Below are positions 1 through 6,026 of a stretch of DNA of 25,382 bases, one piece after another. A program made the position numbers and the translations under genes. This DNA comes from a virus, in the IMG/VR virus record IMGVR_UViG_3300006925_000135, positions 1 through 25,382 of that record; one strand, written 5' to 3'. Each line of letters starts with the position of its first letter. Within the stretch, counting starts at the first letter, position 1. Under the pieces are notes generated by a model. It saw nothing but the letters and a program-made list of their open reading frames with translations, did not search any database and was not told the DNA's origin.

Positions 1-61
1 AAAGGTGAGTAATTACAAGTAATAATAAACTATAAACCTAACTAATTTTAAACCAATACCA

Positions 62-343
62 ATGACACTATTTTACCAGACTCAATCGTGGTCTAGTCAA
101 CCACAAGTATCCGAAGAAACCAAGAAAATTTGGAAGCGTTATTCAAAGAAAAAAAATTGGCGAATAACTCAACTTCCAAACGGCTATTACCAAGCTGAAT
201 GGATTGATTTCAACGAAAACTGGAACGGAATTACAAGACGTGAAACAATTGAAGGGGCTGAAAAAGCAATTGAATCTTCAATTGAACATTACACTAAAAA
301 ATTAAAACTTTCCGAAGGTCCAGTTGTTGTAAAAACCTTTTAA
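62..343 (+). CDS. Small hypothetical phage protein, 93 aa
   Basis: The function is not recognised. The protein is mixed alpha/beta. A basic, lysine-rich stretch (residues about 20-32) leads into a probable beta hairpin containing PNGYYQAEW (about 39-47), followed by a helix with RRETIEGAEKAIESSIEHY (about 59-77). It has no signal peptide, membrane segment or catalytic motif. It starts at the first ATG after a 61-nt leader with almost no G and no Shine-Dalgarno motif, and it ends 31 nt before the chaperonin gene. C-ending codons look somewhat more frequent here than in the genes downstream. I have the impression that small proteins with this PNGYYQ plus RRET pattern are common in marine phages, but this rests on memory, not a search. 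That it is a real gene is fairly sure; its role is unknown. Confidence 0.7.
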   Translation: MTLFYQTQSWSSQPQVSEETKKIWKRYSKKKNWRITQLPNGYYQAEWIDFNENWNGITRRETIEGAEKAIESSIEHYTKKLKLSEGPVVVKTF

Positions 344-374
344 ATAAAATACTTAAATTAAATTTAATTAAATC
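344..374 (+). promoter_or_regulatory. AT-only leader of the chaperonin gene
   Basis: This short intergenic stretch is almost purely A/T and has no Shine-Dalgarno motif. Positions 356-368 (AATTAAATTTAAT) recur exactly at 5759-5771, just upstream of the start at 5775. The shared element sits 6 nt from the start codon here and 3 nt at the other site. It may be a translation-enhancing leader of the Bacteroidota type, part of a promoter, or chance in an AT-rich genome. No clear promoter pair can be read. Confidence 0.35.
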
Positions 375-1928
375 ATGTCAGACGCAATTGTCAAAAACCT
401 CAGCTTTGGTCACGAAGCTAAGGATAAACTATTTGAAGGTATAAACAAACTCACGAAAGCCGTTAGTTCCACACTCGGTGCTAGCGGTAAACGTGTGATA
501 TTAGAGGATGGTGCAGGAAAACCCGTTATTACAAAAGATGGGGTAACTGTAGCTGATTCAATTATATTATTAGATCCTATTGAAAATATGGGTGCTACGC
601 TTTTAAAGGAAGCTGCTAGGAAAACTGTAAGAGAAGCTGGCGACGGAACGACAACGGCTACAGTGCTAGCGCACTCTATTTTAACTGAAGCATACCCGCG
701 GTTAAAAGAATTAGGGGCTAGAAATTTAAAGGAGGGTATTGATAGTGCTGTACAAAAAGTTGTACAATACTTAGAAAAAACTTCTGTAGAAGTCACAGGC
801 GATATGATTGATCAAGTAGCTAGTATATCTACCAATAATGATATAAAGCTAGGTACAACTATCGCAAACGCGTTTAGATCAGTAGATGAGACTGGTGTAG
901 TTATGATGGAAACAACAGAGCTATCCGAAACTACATCTGAATTAATTGACGGATTACAATACGAGAAAGGACTAACAAATTCACACTTTATTACTAAGCA
1001 AGACGCAAAAGTTGCAGAGTTAGATAATCCTTATGTGCTATTAATTGAATCTCCTGTTGAGAATATACGTAAAATACAATCTGTATTAGAATATATTATA
1101 AAGAAAAGCAAACCTTTGCTTGTTATAGCTGATTTAGATCCTAAAGTTATATCTACATTGGCAATGAATAAAATTAAAGGTAATGTAAAGATTAATGTTA
1201 TAAATGCACCTACTTACGGAGTAGCTAAAAAAGATATGCTAACTGATTTAGCACTATTAACCGGGGCTACAATTATAAATGAAGATTTAGGTGATGATAT
1301 GGATTTAATACAACCAGAGCATTTGGGCAAATGTTTAAAGTCTGTTACTAATGATACAGAGACTATTATAAAAGTTGAAAACATCACTGATGAAGTATCA
1401 GAGGTAATTAACAAAATTAAAGAAGACTTATCTGGTAAAAACAATGCTGCTGAAACTATACGGCTTGAAAAAAGATTAGCTAGATTATCGGCTAAGATTG
1501 CTACAGTTAAAGTGGGTGCAGATTCAGATATTGAATTAAAAGAAAAAGCAGATAGAGTAGAAGATGCTATTTGTGCTACTAAAGCTGCGATTAAAGAAGG
1601 TATTGTACCGGGTGGTGGTGTAGCTTTACTAAATGCATCAACACAAATTAAGCCGAACAATAAAGCAGAAGAAATATTATTAGAGGCTATTAAGGCTCCC
1701 TATATTACAATATTACAAAATGCAAATTTTGACGTTGTAGAATCTAATAAAAAAGGCTGGGGGCTAGATGTTATTACTGGCAAAAGTAAAAATATGACTA
1801 AGTCAGGAATAATTGATCCGTTACTTGTTACTAAGACTGCATTAAAGAATGCGGCTTCCGTAGCAACTACTATATTATCTACAGATTGTATAATTAATAA
1901 TTTACGTATTAATGAAGGCAATAGGTAG
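375..1928 (+). CDS. groEL: Phage GroEL-type (group I) chaperonin, 517 aa
   Basis: Group I chaperonins form double heptameric rings that fold proteins with ATP under a GroES lid. The whole family architecture is visible: equatorial, intermediate and apical segments in order, with TKDGV (D55, E. coli D52), AGDGTTTATVLA (D90, E. coli D87) and RVEDA followed by GGGVAL (D397, E. coli D398). The ATPase residues are therefore intact. The length is 517 against about 548 in E. coli, and the C-terminal Gly-Gly-Met tail is absent. In the apical groove several canonical hydrophobic positions differ by alignment to E. coli: Y199 is L, Y203 is H, L234 is Q, V263 is A and V264 is M, while F204 and L237 are kept. 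The protein is likely active but tuned to its own clients, perhaps capsid or tail proteins. The gene overlaps the next one (groES) by 17 nt, so translation is probably coupled. The family call is very sure. Confidence 0.97.
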   Translation: MSDAIVKNLSFGHEAKDKLFEGINKLTKAVSSTLGASGKRVILEDGAGKPVITKDGVTVADSIILLDPIENMGATLLKEAARKTVREAGDGTTTATVLAHSILTEAYPRLKELGARNLKEGIDSAVQKVVQYLEKTSVEVTGDMIDQVASISTNNDIKLGTTIANAFRSVDETGVVMMETTELSETTSELIDGLQYEKGLTNSHFITKQDAKVAELDNPYVLLIESPVENIRKIQSVLEYIIKKSKPLLVIADLDPKVISTLAMNKIKGNVKINVINAPTYGVAKKDMLTDLALLTGATIINEDLGDDMDLIQPEHLGKCLKSVTNDTETIIKVENITDEVSEVINKIKEDLSGKNNAAETIRLEKRLARLSAKIATVKVGADSDIELKEKADRVEDAICATKAAIKEGIVPGGGVALLNASTQIKPNNKAEEILLEAIKAPYITILQNANFDVVESNKKGWGLDVITGKSKNMTKSGIIDPLLVTKTALKNAASVATTILSTDCIINNLRINEGNR

Positions 1929-2172
1929 AAACTTAATAATTAAAAAAGAAAAGCAAGGTACTTCTGAAACTAAAGGAGGCTTATTGTTAACTGAAAATCA
2001 AAGAGAAGATTTAAGATACAATAAAGCTAAAGTAATATCTATAGGTTCTGAAGTTGTTGGAGTTGAAGAAAACGACAATATTTATTATGACAAACATGCA
2101 GGTCATGGGGTTGAAATAAATAAAGAAGTTTTTCAAGTAATTAAGCTTCAAGACGTTGTAATCGTTTTATGA
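1912..2172 (+). CDS. groES: Phage GroES-type co-chaperonin, 86 aa
   Basis: Ring-forming co-chaperonin that caps GroEL. The start MKAIGRNLIIKKEK corresponds to the first beta strand of GroES (RPLHDRVIVKR). TKGGLLLTE at about residues 20-28 is the mobile loop with the hydrophobic tripeptide that docks on GroEL, and the C-terminal VFQVIKLQDVVIVL matches the last strands. It is shorter than the usual 95-97 residues, mainly in the roof hairpin region. The gene starts inside the groEL end and its own stop overlaps the next start (ATGA at 2169-2172), so the three genes look translationally coupled. In bacterial operons groES normally precedes groEL; the order here is reversed. Confidence 0.92.
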   Translation: MKAIGRNLIIKKEKQGTSETKGGLLLTENQREDLRYNKAKVISIGSEVVGVEENDNIYYDKHAGHGVEINKEVFQVIKLQDVVIVL

Positions 2173-2615
2173 AAAGATTAGAAGCAAGAGATTTAAAAGA
2201 TCTTAACTTGCTTAAGCATTATAGAATTATAAGAAAGTGGGCCGCTAAAAATAACGGCATGACTGATGCAGATTTAGAGCTTTTAATATATTTAGATTGT
2301 GTTGATTTATTTACTAAAATAGATTTTAAAATGGGTGCTTATTCATATAGCTGGAATAATAGAAGATGGAATACGCTATTAAAAGAAGGCTGGATAACTG
2401 TGTGGCGTAAAAGAAATCACACAACTCAAAAGTATAATATATACAAAACATCATTTAAATGCAAGCAACTTATAAATCGTATATATAAAATAATGTTAGG
2501 CGAGGAAGATATTCCTATAAGCGAACGCAGAAATGTAATAATGAAAGGCGAAACCTATACAAATAAAGTTTTGAAGGTTTCAATAGATAATATTAATAAA
2601 GACAAGTATAGATAA
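2169..2615 (+). CDS. Winged-helix-like protein, possible DNA-binding regulator, 148 aa
   Basis: The protein is mostly helical and basic. Residues about 34-90 read like a winged helix of the MarR type: a TDADLELLIYL helix, then a helix with WNNRRWNTLLKEGWI, then a basic hairpin WITVWRKRNHTTQKYNIY that would be the wing. A C-terminal helix carries KCKQLINRIYKIM, and the SERRN segment follows. The fold assignment is from pattern only; no profile was run. The gene overlaps groES by 4 nt (ATGA), which puts it in the chaperonin operon, so it could regulate this operon or the late genes. The alternative is a structural or nucleoprotein-binding role without regulation. Confidence 0.6.
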   Translation: MKRLEARDLKDLNLLKHYRIIRKWAAKNNGMTDADLELLIYLDCVDLFTKIDFKMGAYSYSWNNRRWNTLLKEGWITVWRKRNHTTQKYNIYKTSFKCKQLINRIYKIMLGEEDIPISERRNVIMKGETYTNKVLKVSIDNINKDKYR

Positions 2616-2617
2616 TT

Positions 2618-2827
2618 ATGGACAAAAGTAAAGCAATCATTTCAAACCCGCAACTTAAAGGGCAAGTAGGAGAATCTCATGTATGGGATGGTCCTTTAAA
2701 CACAAACGGATTTCCTATGGGTAACGGCTCTAGTTCGGGTATTACTGGAATGGAAGTTAAAAAAGCTCCGACCTTTTATAAAGCAGGTGCCATTACGCAA
2801 ATTGCTAAAGCAGCTAGGGGAGAATAG
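2618..2827 (+). CDS. Small hypothetical protein, 69 aa, Gly/Ser-rich
   Basis: Not recognised. The protein is short, soluble and rich in Gly, Ser and Asn, with WDGPLNTNGFPMGNGSSSG at about residues 23-41 and a helical, slightly basic end (AGAITQIAKAARG). It has no cysteine and no membrane segment. It begins 2 nt after the preceding gene and ends 2 nt before the next, so it is part of one operon. Such short flexible proteins upstream of the terminase are common among minor virion proteins, but nothing here proves that role. Confidence 0.65.
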   Translation: MDKSKAIISNPQLKGQVGESHVWDGPLNTNGFPMGNGSSSGITGMEVKKAPTFYKAGAITQIAKAARGE

Positions 2828-2829
2828 TA

Positions 2830-2976
2830 ATGGACATTGGAGATATAAAGTTGCTAGCTATCAACGGATCAGTTGGAGTAGTAACTATGATGGAAATGGA
2901 AGTATGGCTTAAAATAATACTTCTAGTGGTAACTATAGGCTATACTGTTGCAAAATGGTTTAAACTCATAAAATAA
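2830..2976 (+). CDS. One-helix membrane miniprotein, 48 aa, holin-like candidate
   Basis: This short frame starts at ATG 2830 and ends with TAA at 2974-2976, which overlaps the ATG of the next gene in a TAATG junction. The product begins MDIGDIKLLAINGS. It continues with a mildly hydrophobic stretch and a tryptophan (VEVW-like, W26), then one clear membrane helix (LKIILLVVTIGYTVAKW, about residues 27-43), and ends FKLIK. A single helix with a basic tail suggests N-out/C-in topology or a pinholin-like or antiholin-like protein. A second, more certain holin lies at 5375. Its place in the operon, tight junctions on both sides and clean membrane helix support a real gene. The function is inferred only from size and topology. 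Confidence 0.6.
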   Translation: MDIGDIKLLAINGSVGVVTMMEMEVWLKIILLVVTIGYTVAKWFKLIK

Positions 2977-3290
2977 TGGCATACGTACAAAACTCTTCGC
3001 CCTTTTTAAAGAAAGGAGATGCACCTTCAAGAAAAAAATCTAAAGGTTATTATAATAAAGCAAATAAAACCGGTACAGGTGCTGCTGCGGGCGGGGGTAT
3101 GTCAGAAAAAGGTGTTAAAAAATATAAAAAAGATAATCCTGGTAGTAAGCTGCAAACTGCAGTAACTACTCCACCTTCAGAATTAAAGAAAGGTAGTAAA
3201 GCTGCAAAACGCAGAAAATCTTTTTGTGCTAGATCTAAAGGCTGGAAAAGCGAACGAGGTAGAGCGGCAAGAAGAAGATGGAACTGTTAA
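2976..3290 (+). CDS. Basic protein of unknown function with FCAR...RRWNC C-terminus, 104 aa
   Basis: Very basic protein (Lys/Arg-rich, net charge strongly positive) with a Gly/Ala linker at residues about 33-42. The second half has a distinctive pattern: MSEKGVKKYKKDNPGSKL, then TAVTTPPSELKKGSKAAK, then KSFCARSKGW and a final RRRWNC. The cysteines C84 and C104 could bind metal or form a disulfide. I recall this C-terminal pattern as a recurrent domain of unknown function in phages and large DNA viruses, but I cannot give a reliable family number. The charge suggests DNA or RNA binding, for example packaging with DNA inside the head; that is inference. The start overlaps the stop of the upstream miniprotein by one base. 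Confidence 0.8.
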   Translation: MAYVQNSSPFLKKGDAPSRKKSKGYYNKANKTGTGAAAGGGMSEKGVKKYKKDNPGSKLQTAVTTPPSELKKGSKAAKRRKSFCARSKGWKSERGRAARRRWNC

Positions 3291-3335
3291 TAATTAAACA
3301 ACAACAATAACAACACAAACCAAAACACAGAAATT
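3291..3335 (+). promoter_or_regulatory. G-depleted A/C-rich leader
   Basis: These 45 nt before the start at 3336 contain a single G (position 3330) and consist of CAA/AAC-type repeats. No Shine-Dalgarno motif is present. Such unstructured leaders favour ribosome access in Bacteroidota, where initiation depends on A-rich, weakly folded upstream regions. Similar leaders lie at 4562-4599 and 15362-15387. Confidence 0.4.
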
Positions 3336-3722
3336 ATGGGAATGAAATCAGATCAACGTTATGATGCTAAAGAAGCATATAACAAAAAATTATCTTCACA
3401 AGCAAGAATGCATTATTTAGAAAATGATATTGCTGATAGAAAAGGACATTCGGGAACTTATAGCGGTAATCACCCAAGATATTCTAGCCCAGCTGGAATG
3501 ATGGGTCAAGCTAAAGCAGATCTTACTTATAATCCTATGGATGATATTGCAGGTCAAGGAACAGAGGGAGTAAATACAGGAATGATGATGAAAAACATGT
3601 CTCCTATGCAAAATATGAATAAAGGATATGGACAGCAAGTTGGCAAGCCTTCAGTTGCAAGCAGACAAAAATATGGTGGTAATAAAGGGGAGATGAGAAG
3701 ATCCGCTAAAAAAGATTATTAA
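3336..3722 (+). CDS. Hypothetical low-complexity protein, Met/Gly-rich, 128 aa
   Basis: Not recognised. The N-terminal third is charged and helical (RYDAKEAYNKKLSSQARMHYLENDIADRK is broken by several charged turns). The middle and C-terminal parts are Met-, Gly-, Asn- and Gln-rich (TGMMMKNMSPMQNMNKGYGQ) and end in a basic tail, MRRSAKKDY. It has no membrane segment or catalytic motif. It has its own G-poor leader, which suggests independent translation strength, and it ends 1 nt before the next start. Low complexity and context suggest a minor virion or scaffold-associated protein; confidence in that role is low. Two in-frame ATGs lie close together (3336 and 3342); the first is used here. 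Confidence 0.7.
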   Translation: MGMKSDQRYDAKEAYNKKLSSQARMHYLENDIADRKGHSGTYSGNHPRYSSPAGMMGQAKADLTYNPMDDIAGQGTEGVNTGMMMKNMSPMQNMNKGYGQQVGKPSVASRQKYGGNKGEMRRSAKKDY

Positions 3723-3723
3723 G

Positions 3724-4545
3724 ATGGGATTTAAAATGAAAGGTTCTCCTGTTGCTTTTGGGCCCGGCTTATTTGGCGCAAAACTTATTTCAGGAATAGG
3801 AAAAGCTTTAGGTTCTCTTGCGGATAATGATGAAAGGTATGCAAGAGAAAAAACTAAATATGGAACTAAAAAAGAAACCAATAATAGTATTAACACATCT
3901 AAAATAAAAGGAAGCTTTGCGGGCGTGGATATTAAGCAAAGAGTTAAAGATGTTAATAGGCCAGGAACACAACAACTAATTAATAAATTTACAAAACCTA
4001 CCACTGTTACGCAAAAGAATGAGTCTACTCAAACTATGCCTAAAAAGAAAATTAAAACTAAAAAGAAAGCAACAACCTCTACAAAAAGAAAACCCATCAT
4101 ATCTGATGAAGCTTTTGAAAAAAGGGCAAAAGCTCAAGGCCAAAAACCTAGAGATGGTAAAACAAAAGGCAAAAAAGTTAATATTACTGATGCTCAATTT
4201 AATAAGCGTGCTAAGGCCCAAGGCCAAAAGCCAACAGATGGTAAAGCACCTAAGGTAGATAAGGTACTTTCAAAAAGAGAATTAAGATTAGCGAATGTTA
4301 AAAGAAAGGCTGCAAACGAAAAAACAAGAACAAACAAGACTGCACAAAGTATTGATGCTAGCAAGCCTAAATCCACAGATACAGGAGCAAAACAAACAAG
4401 CGCTAGGCGTTCAAGAGCTAAAGCTAAACGATTAGAAAATAGAGCTACTAGAATTCAAGGGCGTATTGACAGAAAAGGCAAATCTAGTGCCGAAAAGAGA
4501 GCTAGCAGGCAAGCGCAACGCAAAAAAATTAAAGAAAACAGATAG
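3724..4545 (+). CDS. Lysine-rich disordered virion-type protein with 28-residue repeats, 273 aa
   Basis: Extremely basic protein. The N-terminus (MGFKMKGSPVAFGPGLFG) carries an FKMKGSP-type motif that I associate with small proteins of marine phages, followed by a short helical hydrophobic segment (about 19-33). From about residue 100 it is almost entirely Lys, Arg, Gln, Thr and Ala and probably disordered. Residues 126-146 and 154-174 are two copies of one unit with the core KRAKAQGQKPxDGK, at a period of 28. The C-terminal 50 residues resemble a basic nucleic-acid-binding tail. A histone-like or DNA-condensing role inside the capsid is possible, but there is no direct evidence. The gene is followed by a 54-nt noncoding gap. 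Confidence 0.7.
   Translation: MGFKMKGSPVAFGPGLFGAKLISGIGKALGSLADNDERYAREKTKYGTKKETNNSINTSKIKGSFAGVDIKQRVKDVNRPGTQQLINKFTKPTTVTQKNESTQTMPKKKIKTKKKATTSTKRKPIISDEAFEKRAKAQGQKPRDGKTKGKKVNITDAQFNKRAKAQGQKPTDGKAPKVDKVLSKRELRLANVKRKAANEKTRTNKTAQSIDASKPKSTDTGAKQTSARRSRAKAKRLENRATRIQGRIDRKGKSSAEKRASRQAQRKKIKENR
4099..4245 (+). repeat. Two tandem-like 63-nt coding repeats (28-codon period)
   Basis: The copies lie at 4099-4161 and 4183-4245 inside the lysine-rich gene. Both encode an I-(S/T)-D-x-x-F-x-KRAKAQGQKP-x-DGK unit. Synonymous codon differences (for example AAA AGG versus AAG CGT for Lys-Arg) show the copies have diverged at DNA level while the protein pattern is kept. Confidence 0.8.
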
Positions 4546-4561
4546 GACTGTATAAACCTAG

Positions 4562-4599
4562 CAAAACATAAACATAAACAATAACAAAACAAAAACAAA
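4562..4599 (+). promoter_or_regulatory. G-free A/C-rich leader of the 102-aa virion-type gene
   Basis: Thirty-eight bases with no G at all, made of AAAC/ATAAAC units, run directly into the ATG at 4600. No Shine-Dalgarno motif is present. The leader should be unfolded and is likely to support strong initiation. No promoter boxes could be recognised in the full 4546-4599 gap. Confidence 0.4.
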
Positions 4600-4908
4600 A
4601 TGGCAAGATTTATTTCTATCAAAGTCGTTGGAGGCGCGGATGCTTTCGAAGACGGACAACACTTAATTAACACAGATACAATTGTTTCTGTAACAACTGG
4701 AGATGCTGCTGGCGCAAATGAAGGAACTAAAACAACAATTCATACTGTTGCCCCAACATTAGACACGGTTACTTTAACTCATTCATCAGAAACAACCCCT
4801 TCCGTAAGAGATGCAATTAATGCCGCTCTTACTGCTAATCCAGGTGGTGTAAAATCAACTGTTGGATTACCTGCTGGAATTACTGTAACTGAATTTCTAG
4901 TTGTATAA
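4600..4908 (+). CDS. Probable abundant virion (decoration-type) protein, 102 aa
   Basis: Beta-rich, Thr/Ala/Val-rich protein without cysteine or membrane helix, with strands such as FISIKVVGG, TIVSVTTGDAAG, DTVTLTHSS and ITVTEFLVV and one helix with RDAINAALTANPGG. Codons are T-ending, with many GCT, ACT and GTT, as in the major capsid gene at 12953, and the leader is unstructured. Both fit high expression. Size and fold pattern would suit a small capsid decoration protein or other abundant head protein, but this is inference; no family was identified with certainty. The stop overlaps the next ATG (TAATG at 4906-4910). Confidence 0.75.
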   Translation: MARFISIKVVGGADAFEDGQHLINTDTIVSVTTGDAAGANEGTKTTIHTVAPTLDTVTLTHSSETTPSVRDAINAALTANPGGVKSTVGLPAGITVTEFLVV

Positions 4909-5063
4909 TGAGCAAATCTAAAGGACTTGGTGATTCAATTGAAAAAGTTACTAAAGTTACTGGAATTAAAAGTGTAGTAGATAGAGTCGCAGAGGGTTTA
5001 AATATCCCCTGCGGCTGTTCTGCTCGCAAAGATAAATTAAATAAAATGTTTCCTTATAAATAA
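4908..5063 (+). CDS. CGC-motif miniprotein, 51 aa, conserved phage unknown
   Basis: Short frame bounded on both sides by TAATG overlaps (4906-4910 and 5061-5065), which strongly supports that it is a real gene. The product starts MSKSKGLGDSIEKVTKVTG, continues as a helix (IKSVVDRVAEGLN), then has CGC (C35, G36, C37) followed by SARKDKLNKMFPYK. The helix-CGC-basic-helix-FPY pattern recurs, from memory, in many marine and Bacteroidota phages, typically near holin and peptidase genes. Function is unknown; the paired cysteines could bind metal or be redox active. The position beside the zinc-peptidase-like gene and the holin suggests a link with lysis or virion maturation, which is inference. Confidence 0.7.
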   Translation: MSKSKGLGDSIEKVTKVTGIKSVVDRVAEGLNIPCGCSARKDKLNKMFPYK

Positions 5064-5371
5064 TGGCTTTCAAACTTAATACACCTCCGTATAATTTAGA
5101 CAATACACCTATATATAATGTAGATTTAGGTAATGATGTATTAGGCAAAGCTAATAATAACGGAACTATATTAATAAATAAAAATTTAGATCCATCTAAA
5201 ACTAAAAAAGTTGTTGATCATGAAATGATTCATATCGATCAATTTAAAAGAGGCGATTTAGATTACGATGACAATAATGTTTACTGGAAAGGTAAAATAT
5301 ATTCTAGAAGTCAAATGCAGGAAGGTGCTAAAAATCTTCCTTGGGAAAAAGAAGCTTACGACAAAGCTTAA
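5063..5371 (+). CDS. Minimal zinc metallopeptidase-like protein with HEMIH motif, 102 aa
   Basis: Residues 50-60 read VVDHEMIHIDQ and contain the HExxH zinc motif (H53, E54, H57). A possible third ligand is E95 or E97 in PWEKEAYD near the C-terminus, about 40 residues downstream, which would make it gluzincin-like. The upstream half is beta-rich (TPIYNVDLGNDVLG, then NNNGTILINKNL). At 102 residues it is close to the smallest size for such a fold. There is no signal peptide or membrane helix. It lies between the CGC miniprotein and the holin and 3 nt before the latter, so it may act in lysis, virion proteolysis or host-protein cleavage. Activity is not proven; the motif itself is clear. Confidence 0.82.
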   Translation: MAFKLNTPPYNLDNTPIYNVDLGNDVLGKANNNGTILINKNLDPSKTKKVVDHEMIHIDQFKRGDLDYDDNNVYWKGKIYSRSQMQEGAKNLPWEKEAYDKA

Positions 5372-5374
5372 ATT

Positions 5375-5755
5375 ATGTTAAAATTATTATTAGGCCTACT
5401 AAAAGGTGGTGATGGCAGAAAGTCAGTAGCCGGTAACTTAGCGTGGGAAATAAGAGAAGCAATTAAGGGTAAAGAATTAGACCCTAATGAAATAATAGAA
5501 TTGCAAACTAAAATAAATGAAATTGAAGCTGGACATAGAACAGTATTTGTCGCTGGCTGGCGTCCGTTTATAGGATGGGTTTGCGGGGTGGCATTAGCAT
5601 ATAACTTCGTAATAAGAGATTTATTTATTTGGATAACAAAAACAACCGACGCTCCTCCGGCATTACAAATGGAGCATTTAATGACAGTCTTATTAGGTAT
5701 GCTTGGTCTTGGCGGATTAAGAACCTTTGAGAAAATAAAAGATAAAGTAAAATAA
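5375..5755 (+). CDS. Holin, 3TM GTA type, 126 aa
   Basis: Holins make holes in the inner membrane and time lysis. The pattern of the GTA_holin_3TM family is visible. A charged helical N-terminal half ends in EIEAGHRTVFVAGWRPFIGW, with the GWRPFIGW hallmark at residues 61-68. A membrane segment WVCGVALAYNFVI (about 68-80) continues into an aromatic stretch (DLFIW), and MEHLMTVLLGMLGLGGLRTFEK (about 99-120) forms the last hydrophobic segment before a basic end. Length is usual for the family. No endolysin follows directly; the only nearby enzyme candidate is the HEMIH protein upstream. Confidence 0.88.
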   Translation: MLKLLLGLLKGGDGRKSVAGNLAWEIREAIKGKELDPNEIIELQTKINEIEAGHRTVFVAGWRPFIGWVCGVALAYNFVIRDLFIWITKTTDAPPALQMEHLMTVLLGMLGLGGLRTFEKIKDKVK

Positions 5756-5774
5756 TTTAATTAAATTTAATCAA
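5751..5774 (+). promoter_or_regulatory. AT-only leader sharing a 13-nt element with the groEL leader
   Basis: The end of the holin gene runs into an A/T-only leader. Positions 5759-5771 (AATTAAATTTAAT) match 356-368 exactly. The element ends 3 nt before the ATG at 5775. It may be a leader enhancer or promoter part; chance cannot be excluded at this base composition. Confidence 0.3.
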
Positions 5775-6026
5775 ATGAGTACAAAAGAAAAAAAAGTAAC
5801 AGAGGAACAATTAGCTAAAATCAAAGAACAACAAGTAACAATGAACAACAAATTGAGGGACATTGGACTTGTTGAAAATCAAAAACACGTTTTATTACAT
5901 GAATACGCTGGACTTGAGCAAGATATGGAAGCTTATAAAAAAGACCTTGAAAAAGAGTATGGAGCGATTAGTATTGATTTGGAAACAGGTGTTTACAAAG
6001 AAATAGAAAAGCAGGAAGAAAAATAA
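5775..6026 (+). CDS. Coiled-coil small protein, 83 aa
   Basis: Highly charged, mostly helical protein. Residues about 8-62 carry heptad-like hydrophobic spacing (EEQLAKIKEQQ, then LRDIGLVENQKHVLLHEYAGLEQDM, then YKKDLEKEYG). A short beta-like tail follows, AISIDLETGVYKEIEK. It has no cysteine, membrane helix or enzyme motif. The pattern of two helices around a QKHxLLH core, then KELEKEYG, is one I recall from many marine phages as an uncharacterised protein. It probably forms a dimer or bundle and could be a structural or chaperone-like small protein. The role is unknown. Confidence 0.75.
   Translation: MSTKEKKVTEEQLAKIKEQQVTMNNKLRDIGLVENQKHVLLHEYAGLEQDMEAYKKDLEKEYGAISIDLETGVYKEIEKQEEK

Noticed and set aside
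1-61. Possible end of an upstream gene (Lys-Gly-Glu-stop at 1-12)
   Set aside because: Only three codons are visible, so no CDS can be supported. The rest is an A/T-rich leader.
410-1921. Long open frames on the minus strand opposite groEL
   Set aside because: They are explained by the coding pattern of the plus-strand gene, have no leaders of their own and encode low-quality, repetitive hydrophobic/Ser-rich sequences. No minus-strand gene is supported anywhere in the window.
4019-4258. Plus-strand frame inside the lysine-rich gene giving Leu/Lys-rich sequence
   Set aside because: It is a +1 shadow of AAA/AAG-rich codons; the annotated frame has the repeat unit and a fitting start and stop.
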